A stretch of DNA of 64,000 nt from Candidatus Poribacteria bacterium (GTDB taxonomy: Bacteria; Poribacteria; WGA-4E; GCA-2687025), in contig JABGQA010000106.1 of NCBI GenBank assembly GCA_018644665.1, positions 1-64,000 on the forward strand, in the 5' to 3' direction. Position 1 is the stretch's first letter, and each line of letters begins with the position of its first letter. The notes beneath the pieces are model-generated. The model worked only from the letters and a program-made list of their open reading frames with translations. It was not told where the DNA came from and ran no database searches. Positions 9,102 to 16,413 of the stretch are shown in pieces. Made by a program: the position numbers and the translations under genes.

Positions 9102-9649
9102 AGGCCGAGGCTTTCCTGGATCGGGCGCAACGCCTCGATGACGAACGCGATGTGGTCGTCTAGCGGAACGCCGAGCTCCTCAGCCCCGGTTACGATGTCC
9201 TCGCGGCTCACGGCCCGCGCGAACGCCTTGTCCTTCAGCTTCCGTTTGACCGACCGGGTCTGCACGTCGTTCAGGCTCTTCGAGGGCCGCACGAGCGCCA
9301 CGGCGATCACGAAGCCACACAACTCGTCGACCGCGAACAGCGCACGATCCATGTCGCTCTCCCGCGGAACGCCGAGGTACTCAGCGTGCGACTTGATGGC
9401 GTGCAGGACATCGTCCGGGTAGCCCAGCCCCTCCAAGATCGCGATGCCGCGCATCGGGTGCGAGTCTGCCGAGGGGTCGCCCTCGTAGTCGAAGTCGTGT
9501 AGCAGGCCGACGGTTCCCCACTTGTCCTCGTCGCCCTCGAGCCTACGGGCGTACGCGCGCATGGCGGCTTCTACGGCATACGCGTGTCGACGTAGCGAGT
9601 CCGTCTTCGTGTGCTCATGCAGCAACGCAAGAGCGTCGTCACGCTTCAA
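9089..9649 (-). CDS. HD-domain hydrolase (HDIG-related)
   Basis: A 186-residue cytosolic protein with the metal-dependent phosphohydrolase layout: His22 in RRHAYAVEAAM, His51-Asp52 in LLHDFDYEGDP, a further His near DSHPMRG and an Asp in FAVDELCG. These match the HD superfamily that hydrolyses phosphate esters or nucleotides. The substrate is unknown. Closely similar short HD proteins are widespread and often annotated 'HDIG domain-containing'. It is the first gene of a minus-strand run with the DUF58 gene and ddl, and is divergent from the slipin gene at 9804. Confidence 0.82.
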   Translation of the reverse strand: MKRDDALALLHEHTKTDSLRRHAYAVEAAMRAYARRLEGDEDKWGTVGLLHDFDYEGDPSADSHPMRGIAILEGLGYPDDVLHAIKSHAEYLGVPRESDMDRALFAVDELCGFVIAVALVRPSKSLNDVQTRSVKRKLKDKAFARAVSREDIVTGAEELGVPLDDHIAFVIEALRPIQESLGLCAT

Positions 9650-9803
9650 TGCTCCATCCTCCCAAACCCGGGCGTTGGCAGTGACTGTCGGCGGCCCGGC
9701 ATGGCCCGTGTCGCGGGCTGCCCACCCGCGGACAGCCGTTGCGCCTTGGCGACCGGGCGGGATACTATTTGCCCGTCACGCACACACCTTGACAGGACGC
9801 TCA

Positions 9804-10574
9804 GTGGGCAATCCCTACCTTTACGGCGGCGTCGGCGTTGTCCTCCTCGTCGTCCTCGGCGCCATCACGATCCGCATCGTCCGAGATTACGAACGCGCCA
9901 TCGTCTTTCGCCTAGGCCGCGTGCTGAGGGCGAAGGGGCCGGGGATGGTGTTTCTGATCCCAGCCATCGACCGCATGGTCCGCGTGACGCTACGTGTCCA
10001 GACGTACGACGTCGCGCCGCAGGACATCATCACGAGCGACACCGTGTCGGTCAAGGTCAACGGCGTCCTGATGTTCCGAGTCGTGGACCCGAGCCAAGCT
10101 GTGATCGGCGTCGAAGACTACATCTCCGCGACGGGCCTCCTGGCGCAGACCACGCTACGCGCCGTCCTAAGTGGCGCCGAGTTGGATGCGCTGCTAGTGG
10201 ATCGCGAGTCGCTGAACTCGCGGCTGCAAGAAACCATCGCGACGCAGGCAGCTCAGTGGGGCGTCGAGGTGTTGTCGATGGAAGTGAAGCACGTCGACCT
10301 CCCCGACGGGATGCGCCGCGCGATGGCGCGTCAGGCCGAAGCCGACCGAGAGCGGCAGGCGAAGATCGTGGCCGCGGACGGGGAGTTCGAGGCCGCGACC
10401 GCGCTGCGCGACGCCGCCGAAATACTGGAGCGCAATCCCGGCAGCGTACAGCTTCGCTACCTGCAGACGCTCGTCGAGATTGCCTCCGAGCAGCACTCCA
10501 GCCTCATCTTCCCAATCCCGATAGACGTGCTCTCGGCATTCGAGGACGTCGCCGGGGGCGCTCCCGCCGAGTGA
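9804..10574 (+). CDS. slipin/stomatin-like SPFH-domain membrane protein
   Basis: A GTG start at 9804 with AGGA six bases upstream gives 256 residues; the longer upstream open frame is not coding-like. A single N-terminal membrane anchor (GGVGVVLLVVLGAITIRIV) is followed by the SPFH signature ERAIVFRLGRVLRAKGPGMVFLIP and the central MRRAMARQAEADRERQAKI helix characteristic of slipins. Family members form oligomeric rings in membrane microdomains. Slipins often pair with a NfeD protein, which is absent here. The stop codon overlaps the ATG of the downstream glycosyltransferase by one base. Confidence 0.9.
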   Translation: MGNPYLYGGVGVVLLVVLGAITIRIVRDYERAIVFRLGRVLRAKGPGMVFLIPAIDRMVRVTLRVQTYDVAPQDIITSDTVSVKVNGVLMFRVVDPSQAVIGVEDYISATGLLAQTTLRAVLSGAELDALLVDRESLNSRLQETIATQAAQWGVEVLSMEVKHVDLPDGMRRAMARQAEADRERQAKIVAADGEFEAATALRDAAEILERNPGSVQLRYLQTLVEIASEQHSSLIFPIPIDVLSAFEDVAGGAPAE

Positions 10575-12283
10575 TGCATCGTGACGCCTTACGTCGCGTC
10601 TGCTCCCGCTATGGAGTGTGGGCGTCGTTGGCGGCGGCTTGCGTCGTCGCGTTCGTGTGGAAGCTCAGGATCGTCGCCCCCATCCAGTACGTCGGCCACG
10701 CGGACGCCGCCGGGTACGCCGAGATGGCCCACTCGCTGATACAGGGCCGCGGTCTCGAGGTCGACTACATTTCGTGGTACTTCCGCAAGTACGACGCCGG
10801 GATCGTCCGACCCGAGGACCATTGGCCGCCGCTCTACTCGTTCCTGGTCGTGCCGTTCTTCCTGACGATGGGGAGGACTGCCCTCGCCGCCAAGATGCCT
10901 TCGCTGCTGATCTCCGCGTTTGCGTTCCCAGGCGTCACGGCCGCCCTCGCGTGGCGGGTTAGCCGCTCGCGCGCGGTCGCGCTTGCCTCGGGCCTTTGTG
11001 TCCTCCTGTACACGCCCATCTTCAGCATGTCGCTGCATTGCCTGTCTGATGTCACGTTCGGGTTCCTCGTCGTGGGCGCGTTGCTGTGCGCGGTGGTGGC
11101 GGAAGGCCGGCCGCGTTGGCATGTGGGCGTTGGCGTGCTGCTTGCCCTCGCCTACTACGCGAAGGGCTCGACGATCGTGCTGGCGCCCGCGTTCGCGCTG
11201 TACTACCTGGCGCGGCGCGCGCGGCGTGGGGCGGAGCCCCTATGGAGCGGCGCGGACCGCTGGGTGGCGCTTTCATGGGCGGTCTTCGCGCTGCTCCTTG
11301 CCCCGTGGGTGGCGCGTAACCTGACCCACTTCGGCGAGCCCCTATACAGCACGCAGAGCCACGCCGCTGGATACATCGGGTGGAAGTCGTGGGAGGAGGG
11401 CACGTACTCGCTCTACTGGGGAGACGAGCCGCCCTCGCTGGGCGACAAGCTGGAAGACCCGGCGCGTCTCGCGCAGACGTCAGTCAGACATACGAAGCGT
11501 CACGCATGGTGGCTGTTCGCGCGCCACGGCAAGAACTGGGGCGACTTCGCGGTCGCGGACATCTCGACGTATTGGCTTGGCATCGCATGCCTCATCGGCG
11601 CGGCGATGGTGACCGTCGGTGCCGCGTGGCGGTGGCTGACACGTCGACGCGCGCGCGACGCCGACAGAAGCGCAGGTATCGCCTCAGTCGCCCCGTACGG
11701 ACTCTTCGCGCTGGTCGCGTTGGCTCACGTCGGGTTCCTGTCCGTTTGCTGGGAGCCGATCAGCCGCCTGCTCATGCCTCTGCTGCCTCTCGTCATCCTC
11801 GGAGGATGGCACACGATCCATGCCGTGTCGGCGCGCATCGCCGCCGCGTCGGGCGGGGGTCGTCGGTTCGGCGCTGTGGTGGTCCTCGCCGCTCTCGCTC
11901 TATGGTCTGAGCACGAACTGCGCGACCTTTGGCAGTTGCGGGAGAACGGCGGCTACGCCTGGCGTGAGGGCGGGCAGGGGTGGATGGATGTCGGGCGGTG
12001 GCTGCAGGAGAACGCGCCGGGCTCGGTAACGATGACCCGCAACCCGTGGGAACTGCACTTCTACTCGCAGGAATCGGCGGTACAGATCCCGCTTGCGCCG
12101 CTGGACCGCATATCGGAGGTCGCCCGTTACTACGGCGTGACCCACCTGATCCCGGAAGCCCGGCGCCCAATGTTGGCGCCCCTGCTGTCCGGCGAAGCGC
12201 CCGGCCTGACAGAGGAGTTCCGATCCCACGACGTAGTGCTTTACCGGTTCGACCCGTATGCGGCGGCAGCGTCCGAACGGTGA
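10574..12283 (+). CDS. GT-C-fold membrane glycosyltransferase (ArnT/PMT-like, GT39/83 type)
   Basis: A 569-residue polytopic protein starting at the ATG that overlaps the slipin stop. An acidic motif after the first helix (HADAAGYAEMAHSL) resembles the catalytic Asp region of GT-C enzymes that use polyprenyl-phosphate sugars. About ten hydrophobic segments follow, then a soluble C-terminal domain (WMDVGRWLQENAPGSVTM, then ITRNPWELHFYS-like text). Such proteins glycosylate proteins or lipids at the periplasmic side of the inner membrane. Acceptor and donor are unknown. The coupling to a slipin gene is unusual and may reflect membrane-domain association, which is inference. Confidence 0.78.
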   Translation: MHRDALRRVCSRYGVWASLAAACVVAFVWKLRIVAPIQYVGHADAAGYAEMAHSLIQGRGLEVDYISWYFRKYDAGIVRPEDHWPPLYSFLVVPFFLTMGRTALAAKMPSLLISAFAFPGVTAALAWRVSRSRAVALASGLCVLLYTPIFSMSLHCLSDVTFGFLVVGALLCAVVAEGRPRWHVGVGVLLALAYYAKGSTIVLAPAFALYYLARRARRGAEPLWSGADRWVALSWAVFALLLAPWVARNLTHFGEPLYSTQSHAAGYIGWKSWEEGTYSLYWGDEPPSLGDKLEDPARLAQTSVRHTKRHAWWLFARHGKNWGDFAVADISTYWLGIACLIGAAMVTVGAAWRWLTRRRARDADRSAGIASVAPYGLFALVALAHVGFLSVCWEPISRLLMPLLPLVILGGWHTIHAVSARIAAASGGGRRFGAVVVLAALALWSEHELRDLWQLRENGGYAWREGGQGWMDVGRWLQENAPGSVTMTRNPWELHFYSQESAVQIPLAPLDRISEVARYYGVTHLIPEARRPMLAPLLSGEAPGLTEEFRSHDVVLYRFDPYAAAASER

Positions 12284-12714
12284 CAGCCGTTCATGGGTCC
12301 ATGCTCAAGGCTGCATTCTGTTCGATGCGTCCGCGCAAGGCAGCTGGGCCAACAAACTCATGCAGTCCCACTGGCAGGGCTCCCCGCGCGGGACAATGCG
12401 GTCGCGATCGGCAGTCGGTCGACGTCGGGCGCGGACGGGTCGTCGCCCGCCGCACACACGGGACAGATGCCGTAGAACCCCGTCGCATTGAGCCGCGGCG
12501 GGCCGTCGCAGGCGATACTCCGCGCTGGCGGCAACTGCGCTACGTTCCTCTCCGCATGTGCCACATGACCGTCTGTCGGAACCTAGGGTGCCGAGGGCAC
12601 GTACGCCGGGGCAGTCGCTTGGCTTGTGGAGTCCGTCCCGGTGATGCCCGCGCCACCAGTTGACCCATTGTCTCCGCACGGGTCGGGCGCAAGACATCCA
12701 TCCGGCCCCAGACG
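12284..12714. other. gene-poor stretch, possibly with a decayed Fur-like remnant
   Basis: No convincing intact gene is seen over about 430 bases; the open frames present are short and low in conserved character. On the minus strand between about 12440 and 12600, two neighbouring frames encode a CGTCGEERSAVAASAEYRL segment and an LNATGFYGICPVC segment. The paired CxxC motifs and the 'FYGICPxC' ending resemble the zinc-binding C-terminus of Fur/PerR/Zur regulators. They are out of frame with each other and nothing upstream completes the family, so this is only a weak hint of a degraded regulator. Confidence 0.35.
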
Positions 12715-13344
12715 TCAGGACAGGCGCCGCGCACGTACAACAGCGTCGACGGCGATCTCGGCGGGAGGGCGCCGACCCTCCTCTGCGATGATCAGTTCCC
12801 GGCAACACGGGCGGAACGCGGCGACGGCGTCTTCGGCGGCGACCTGCATCTTGCCTGCTGCGATCGTAGCGGCTCCGGTCGTGGGATCGCTCGGGCGGTG
12901 ACCGGCTAAGGAAAGCGTCCCGCCCACCGTGACTCCGTTCGCCACCCTTTGCCCCATCTCATCCACCGACCCAGCCACGTGAACGTACAGGCAGACCACG
13001 AGGTCAGAACGCCTAGCGTGTGGGTCCATGCCGCGAGGTCGGCCTCAATCCAGACTGCGCGTTCCGAGGTGTCCGCCCCGACTTCCTTGGCGATCGACCG
13101 GCCATGGGCCAACGCGCTTGTGGAGAAGTCGGCCGCCGTGACCTGCCATCCATGCGCGGTGAGCCAAAGCGTCTCAGCCCCTTGTCCACAGCCCGCGCCG
13201 AGGGCACGTCCGGGGTGCATGTTCACGGCCTCGCCGACGAGATGTGCCTTCGGTGGGCGGCGGGCCACTTTGTCCGCGTGCTCACGCAGATTCGTCGACC
13301 AGAGCTCTTCCTAAGTACGTCTCATCGTAGGCTGGCTCGGCCAC
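12715..13344 (-). pseudogene. frameshifted SAM-dependent methyltransferase
   Basis: Three minus-strand pieces read as one small class I methyltransferase. A GTG at 13344 (GGAGG just upstream) begins MAEPAYDETYL. After a shift near 13310, the main part continues EELWSTNLREHADKV, then RALGAGCGQGAETLWL (motif I) and WQVTAADFS. A second shift near 13005-13020 leads to SDLVVCLYVHVAGSVDEM and the tail AVVRARRLS. One extra C in the ACCC run at about 13018-13022 would rejoin WTPHARRSDLVV, which is what family members show. Two independent breaks argue for a true pseudogene rather than one sequencing slip. The family is common in Actinobacteria, which hints at transfer. Confidence 0.72.
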
Positions 13345-13530
13345 TAGGCTGCGGCCTCCATAGACGTTGTGCAGACTGGGCCGGCTCGTTGCAGCGGGAG
13401 AACTCAGGATAGGGTTCATATCGCCACACTCGATGCCGCGACCGACTGGCGGTCGCGGCGGTCGCGCGACCGAAGCTGACAGTCAGCTCGCTCAGAGCGA
13501 GCTACCAAGCGGCTGCCCATGCTCTGTGCA

Positions 13531-14328
13531 TCAGAACGGCACACGTTGGGATTCGTAGAGCGTGATGCCCTTGTTGCTCGCCCACAGCTCAACGCCCATC
13601 CATAGGGCATCGCACAGCCCCAGGATGCGTTGTGCGTCTGCTAGATCGCCGCGGATCAGCAACCGACACAGGTCATCGTAGCCATCGGGTCGATCATCAA
13701 GCGCCAACGCCTCCTGCAGCATGGCCGCCGCGCCCGTGTAACAGTGACGGTTCGCCAGGCCGATTGCGAACGTGGCCACGGTCGCCGTCTTGGCTACAAG
13801 GAGTGGCAGATAGTCATGGTGGCCGGTCTCGAGGGCATTTCGCACCTTGGCGACGACTTCGTACAGCTCCCCGATCAGCGTCGCGCGCAGCTCCCGATCG
13901 AACTCGGTGACCGAATGCCCGAACACGTGCGCGCGCAACGTGGGAAGGAACCGCGTCGAATCAATGATGGGGTGTAGGTCGAGATAGGCTCCCTGGGTCA
14001 GCGACCAATCGTAGTCCAGCGTGCTGGCATCGTGGATGATCGCGGCACGGCTTAGAACTCCCACCTCTGCCTTCCACGGGCCGACAGACCATTCGTGCGA
14101 TTCGTGCGACGCGTCGTTTCGCAGCACGCATAGCATCTCGACGTCAGAATACGGTGCATCTGTCCCACGCGCCATCGACCCGTACACTCCGATGGCCAAT
14201 AGACTATCGCTGTCCGCGGCCCTGGCACGTTCAGCGATCTCGTGCGCAATCTCCCACCGGGCTACGCGCGTGTGAGGTCGGGGCCCCGACCGCATTCCGC
14301 CACGGCCCTTCCCGTAGTCATGGGTCAT
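13531..14328 (-). CDS. ANT(4')-like aminoglycoside nucleotidyltransferase
   Basis: A 265-residue protein aligning along its whole length with kanamycin nucleotidyltransferases of the ANT(4') family, which adenylylate the 4' hydroxyl of kanamycin-type drugs. The nucleotidyltransferase motif is IGVYGSMARGTDAPYSDVE at about 46-64, with Gly50-Ser51 and metal ligands Asp62 and Glu64. Other matches are HEWSVGPWKAEV, LIGELYEVVAKVRN (region of the catalytic base), NRHCYTGAAAMLQEA, GYDDLCRLL and a C-terminal RVPF where the staphylococcal enzyme ends RIPF. An internal ATG at 14295 is an alternative start. It lies in a patch of minus-strand accessory genes. Whether it confers resistance, or modifies another substrate, is not known. 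Confidence 0.82.
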   Translation of the reverse strand: MTHDYGKGRGGMRSGPRPHTRVARWEIAHEIAERARAADSDSLLAIGVYGSMARGTDAPYSDVEMLCVLRNDASHESHEWSVGPWKAEVGVLSRAAIIHDASTLDYDWSLTQGAYLDLHPIIDSTRFLPTLRAHVFGHSVTEFDRELRATLIGELYEVVAKVRNALETGHHDYLPLLVAKTATVATFAIGLANRHCYTGAAAMLQEALALDDRPDGYDDLCRLLIRGDLADAQRILGLCDALWMGVELWASNKGITLYESQRVPF

Positions 14329-14337
14329 CCGACAGCA

Positions 14338-14359
14338 CCCACTTTCCGATAGGCGTCAT
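14338..14359. repeat. 22-bp direct repeat, copy 1
   Basis: The sequence CCCACTTTCCGATAGGCGTCAT recurs at 15332-15353 with two mismatches (G to A at both variable positions). This copy lies 10 bases upstream of the nucleotidyltransferase start, inside a gap between two minus-strand genes. It also forms the left arm of the inverted repeat at 14344-14432. Confidence 0.6.
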
Positions 14360-14432
14360 TGTGTGGTCGAATCGCGGGCCAGTATTGACTTCTAGCGTCG
14401 AGCAGAAGGCGACATAAGGCGTGCTATCGGAA
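14344..14432. repeat. inverted repeat filling an intergenic gap
   Basis: A perfect 9-base arm TTCCGATAG at 14344-14352 is matched by CTATCGGAA at 14424-14432, separated by 71 bases. Weaker pairing extends into the loop. The structure spans nearly the whole gap between the 107-residue gene and the nucleotidyltransferase gene. It could be a transcriptional structure or a relic of cassette insertion. Canonical integron attC core sites (RYYYAAC and GTTRRRY) were not found. Confidence 0.45.
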
Positions 14433-14443
14433 GTTCAGGCGTC

Positions 14444-14767
14444 TTAGACATCCCAACTGTCTGCGGCATCGCGTCCCTGCTCATGCAGCTTGCCCTTCGC
14501 GACGACGTACTCAAGGACGAAGCCACTGAGCCAACCCTCTACCTGAGGCCGCACAGTCTCCCACACTGTTTGCTGCGCTGGGTCGAGTCCGGCAGTCTCG
14601 ACAGCCTTCTCGGTCAGGAACCACATGATGGCATCATCGGGCGAGCAGTAGTCCTTAACGCTCTCGAGCCAGTTGCGCAGATCATTGAAGGCCACCTCGC
14701 CAGGCGGGCGCCCCTCGAATTCTGTGTCGTAGTCCTCCCGCAGCCGCGCACGGAACGCGTCACGCAT
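14444..14767 (-). CDS. hypothetical protein, 107 residues
   Basis: An unrecognised small, acidic, soluble protein. It starts at ATG 14767 with a strong GGAAGGGAG ribosome site four bases upstream, which supports expression. Visible features are an aromatic-rich helix NDLRNWLESVKDYCSPDDAIMWFL and a hydrophobic segment VEGWLSGFVLEYVVAKG. No signal peptide, membrane helix or catalytic motif is evident. It is in the same orientation as the nucleotidyltransferase downstream and the secreted protein upstream. No function is proposed. Confidence 0.6.
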   Translation of the reverse strand: MRDAFRARLREDYDTEFEGRPPGEVAFNDLRNWLESVKDYCSPDDAIMWFLTEKAVETAGLDPAQQTVWETVRPQVEGWLSGFVLEYVVAKGKLHEQGRDAADSWDV

Positions 14768-14903
14768 GTCGCTCCCTTCCGGTAATCGCCCTTACGCATC
14801 ATCTTCGCCGCGCCACAGCCCGCGCTCGCGGAGCGACTGCCTCGCGCGCTCTGGCTAGGCCGGGCGGCGACATGGCCGCGTGTCGCGGACGTCTATGGGG
14901 TAC

Positions 14904-15254
14904 TCAGCGCACCGGTATACTCAGCGTAGCGGGGAGTTCTACCCATGCACGGACCCACTTCCCTGGAGTTGCTCCCTTGGGCGCACGATACGCATCCGTG
15001 TATATCCACGTGGCTCCTGTGGCGCTGTCTAGCTTGAACACGCCCGGTTTGGTGTCGGCCGCACCGGAAGCACTGGCGCCATATGATCCGCTGACCAATT
15101 GGTATCGGCCGATCTGCTGAGACTCGCTGCTGGCGATCTGCTGAGGAGCCATTTGCGCATCAGCGTTGGGAGTAATAAGCCCTACGAAAGCCTGCCCGGC
15201 AATCACGAACACGCACCCGAACACGACGAACGCCAGCTTCTGCCTAAAGTGCAT
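14904..15254 (-). CDS. small secreted protein, 116 residues, function unknown
   Basis: Begins MHFRQKLAFVVFGCVFVIAG, a clear Sec signal or anchor, followed by NADAQ, a plausible signal-peptidase site near residue 34. The mature part contains IGRYQLVSGSYG and VFKLDSATGATWIYT, a beta-rich pattern in which 'FKLDSATGATW' looks like a repeat-type beta strand. Similar short exported proteins with an 'IGRYQ...' start and a '(F/V)xxDTxTG' core occur in Poribacteria-like genomes; this is recollection, not a search. A GGGGAGAGG ribosome site lies four bases before the ATG. Probably periplasmic or surface-located. Confidence 0.65.
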   Translation of the reverse strand: MHFRQKLAFVVFGCVFVIAGQAFVGLITPNADAQMAPQQIASSESQQIGRYQLVSGSYGASASGAADTKPGVFKLDSATGATWIYTDAYRAPKGATPGKWVRAWVELPATLSIPVR

Positions 15255-15621
15255 CGACCTCTCCCCGTCTAACCCAGGACCCCGTAGTTCGCGGTGCCAT
15301 GCTACTGGGAGACGTGTGGACTATGCACGCGCCCACTTTCCGATAAGCATCATCCTGTAGTAGTTCCCGCGCCGTTCCGCGCCGTCTCATACCGGATGCT
15401 GTGGTTCGCGCCAGTTCCGAGCGCGTGTTAAGGACAGGCCTGGTCCAACTCGTCGCTGCAGGCCCGATCCCACATGTAGTAGGGCCTGCATGAGTTCACT
15501 GATCTTGGGGGTGACCCTTGGGCGGTCCCGTACGGCGGCACCTTCTCGGCCTCAACCGGACGCACTCAGCAGAATGCCGAAGCGTCGGCGCGTCCATGAG
15601 CGCCGTCGCGCGCATGCACAC
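15255..15621. other. intergenic stretch with second copy of the 22-bp repeat
   Basis: About 370 bases without a supportable gene on either strand. The only notable element is the direct repeat at 15332-15353, which is shared with the gap upstream of the nucleotidyltransferase gene. It lies about 80 bases upstream of the small secreted protein gene, so promoter sequences for that gene could be here. The stretch marks the right boundary of the accessory-looking patch. Confidence 0.5.
15332..15353. repeat. 22-bp direct repeat, copy 2
   Basis: CCCACTTTCCGATAAGCATCAT matches the copy at 14338-14359 at 20 of 22 bases. Both copies lie upstream of minus-strand genes in the same patch. A weaker resemblance (CTTCCGGTA and ACGCATCAT) is seen at about 14777-14802, upstream of the 107-residue gene. 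Confidence 0.6.
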
Positions 15622-16392
15622 TCACTGGGCTGTCCAACCACCGTCGACGAATAGCGCGCTGCCGGTCACGTAGCTGGACGCCTCGGACGCCAGGAATACG
15701 GCGACCGACGACAACTCCTCCAGGTCACCCCATCGGCCCATTGGAATCTTCGACACGAACGTCTGGTACGCGACGGGGTCGTCGCGGAGCGGCCGGTTCA
15801 TCGGGGTGTCGAACGGCCCCGGACAGATGGCGTTCACCGTGATGCCATCGTTCGCAAACTCCAGCGCCCACGCGCGCGTGATGTTGAGCAACCCGCCCTT
15901 TGTCGCCGTGTACGGCGATCGGGATGGGAAGCCGACGGCTCCGAAGATGGAGGACAGGTTGATGATGCGGCCGTAACGCCGTTCCACCATATGCGGGAGG
16001 CACGCCTGAGCGCAGATGAACGGGCCAGTGAGATTGACGTCCACGATGCGCTGCCAGTCTTCGAGGGGCAGGTCGATAGTGCCGGTGCGGACGTTCGTCC
16101 CCGCGTTGTTCACCAGAATGTCGATCTGCCCGAAGTGGGCGAGTGTGTCCGCCACATTCGCTTCGACCTGCGCCTTGTCGGTGACATCGCCTTCCAGCGC
16201 GAGGATGTCGCCACCGGTCGCGTCGATGATGCGCTGCGCCGTCTCCTCACACTCGTCCGCGTGACGGCTGGTGACGACGACCTTGGCGCCGGCCTCGGCT
16301 AGGCCCAGCGCCATCGCTTCACCCAGGCCTTTGCTGCCACCGGTCACGAGCGCGACCCGTCCGTCCAACCGGAAGCGATCAAGAACTCCCAA
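15622..16392 (-). CDS. short-chain dehydrogenase/reductase (SDR)
   Basis: A 256-residue classical SDR that oxidises or reduces an alcohol/carbonyl with NAD(P). Signatures in order are TGGSKGLG (cofactor, about 17-24), LVNNAG (about 92-97), LSSIFG with the catalytic Ser, and the YTATK catalytic Tyr and Lys at about 161-165, ending with DGGWTAQ. The pattern resembles gluconate 5-dehydrogenase and 3-oxoacyl-ACP reductase relatives, but substrate cannot be assigned. The TSRH at the end of the second strand suggests NADPH preference, which is inference. It follows the outer-membrane-like gene by 21 bases in the same direction. Confidence 0.9.
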   Translation of the reverse strand: MGVLDRFRLDGRVALVTGGSKGLGEAMALGLAEAGAKVVVTSRHADECEETAQRIIDATGGDILALEGDVTDKAQVEANVADTLAHFGQIDILVNNAGTNVRTGTIDLPLEDWQRIVDVNLTGPFICAQACLPHMVERRYGRIINLSSIFGAVGFPSRSPYTATKGGLLNITRAWALEFANDGITVNAICPGPFDTPMNRPLRDDPVAYQTFVSKIPMGRWGDLEELSSVAVFLASEASSYVTGSALFVDGGWTAQ

Positions 16393-16413
16393 TGCGCGTG
16401 CTCCTCACGAACG

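Noticed and set aside
9522..9803. 94-codon in-frame extension upstream of slipin
   Set aside because: It runs antisense through the HD-domain gene and ends just before the GTG with a good ribosome site, and the slipin family begins at that GTG.
14329..14443. Integron attC site
   Set aside because: The gap is palindromic and placed as an attC would be, but the core sites RYYYAAC and GTTRRRY could not be found, and no integrase gene is present in the window.
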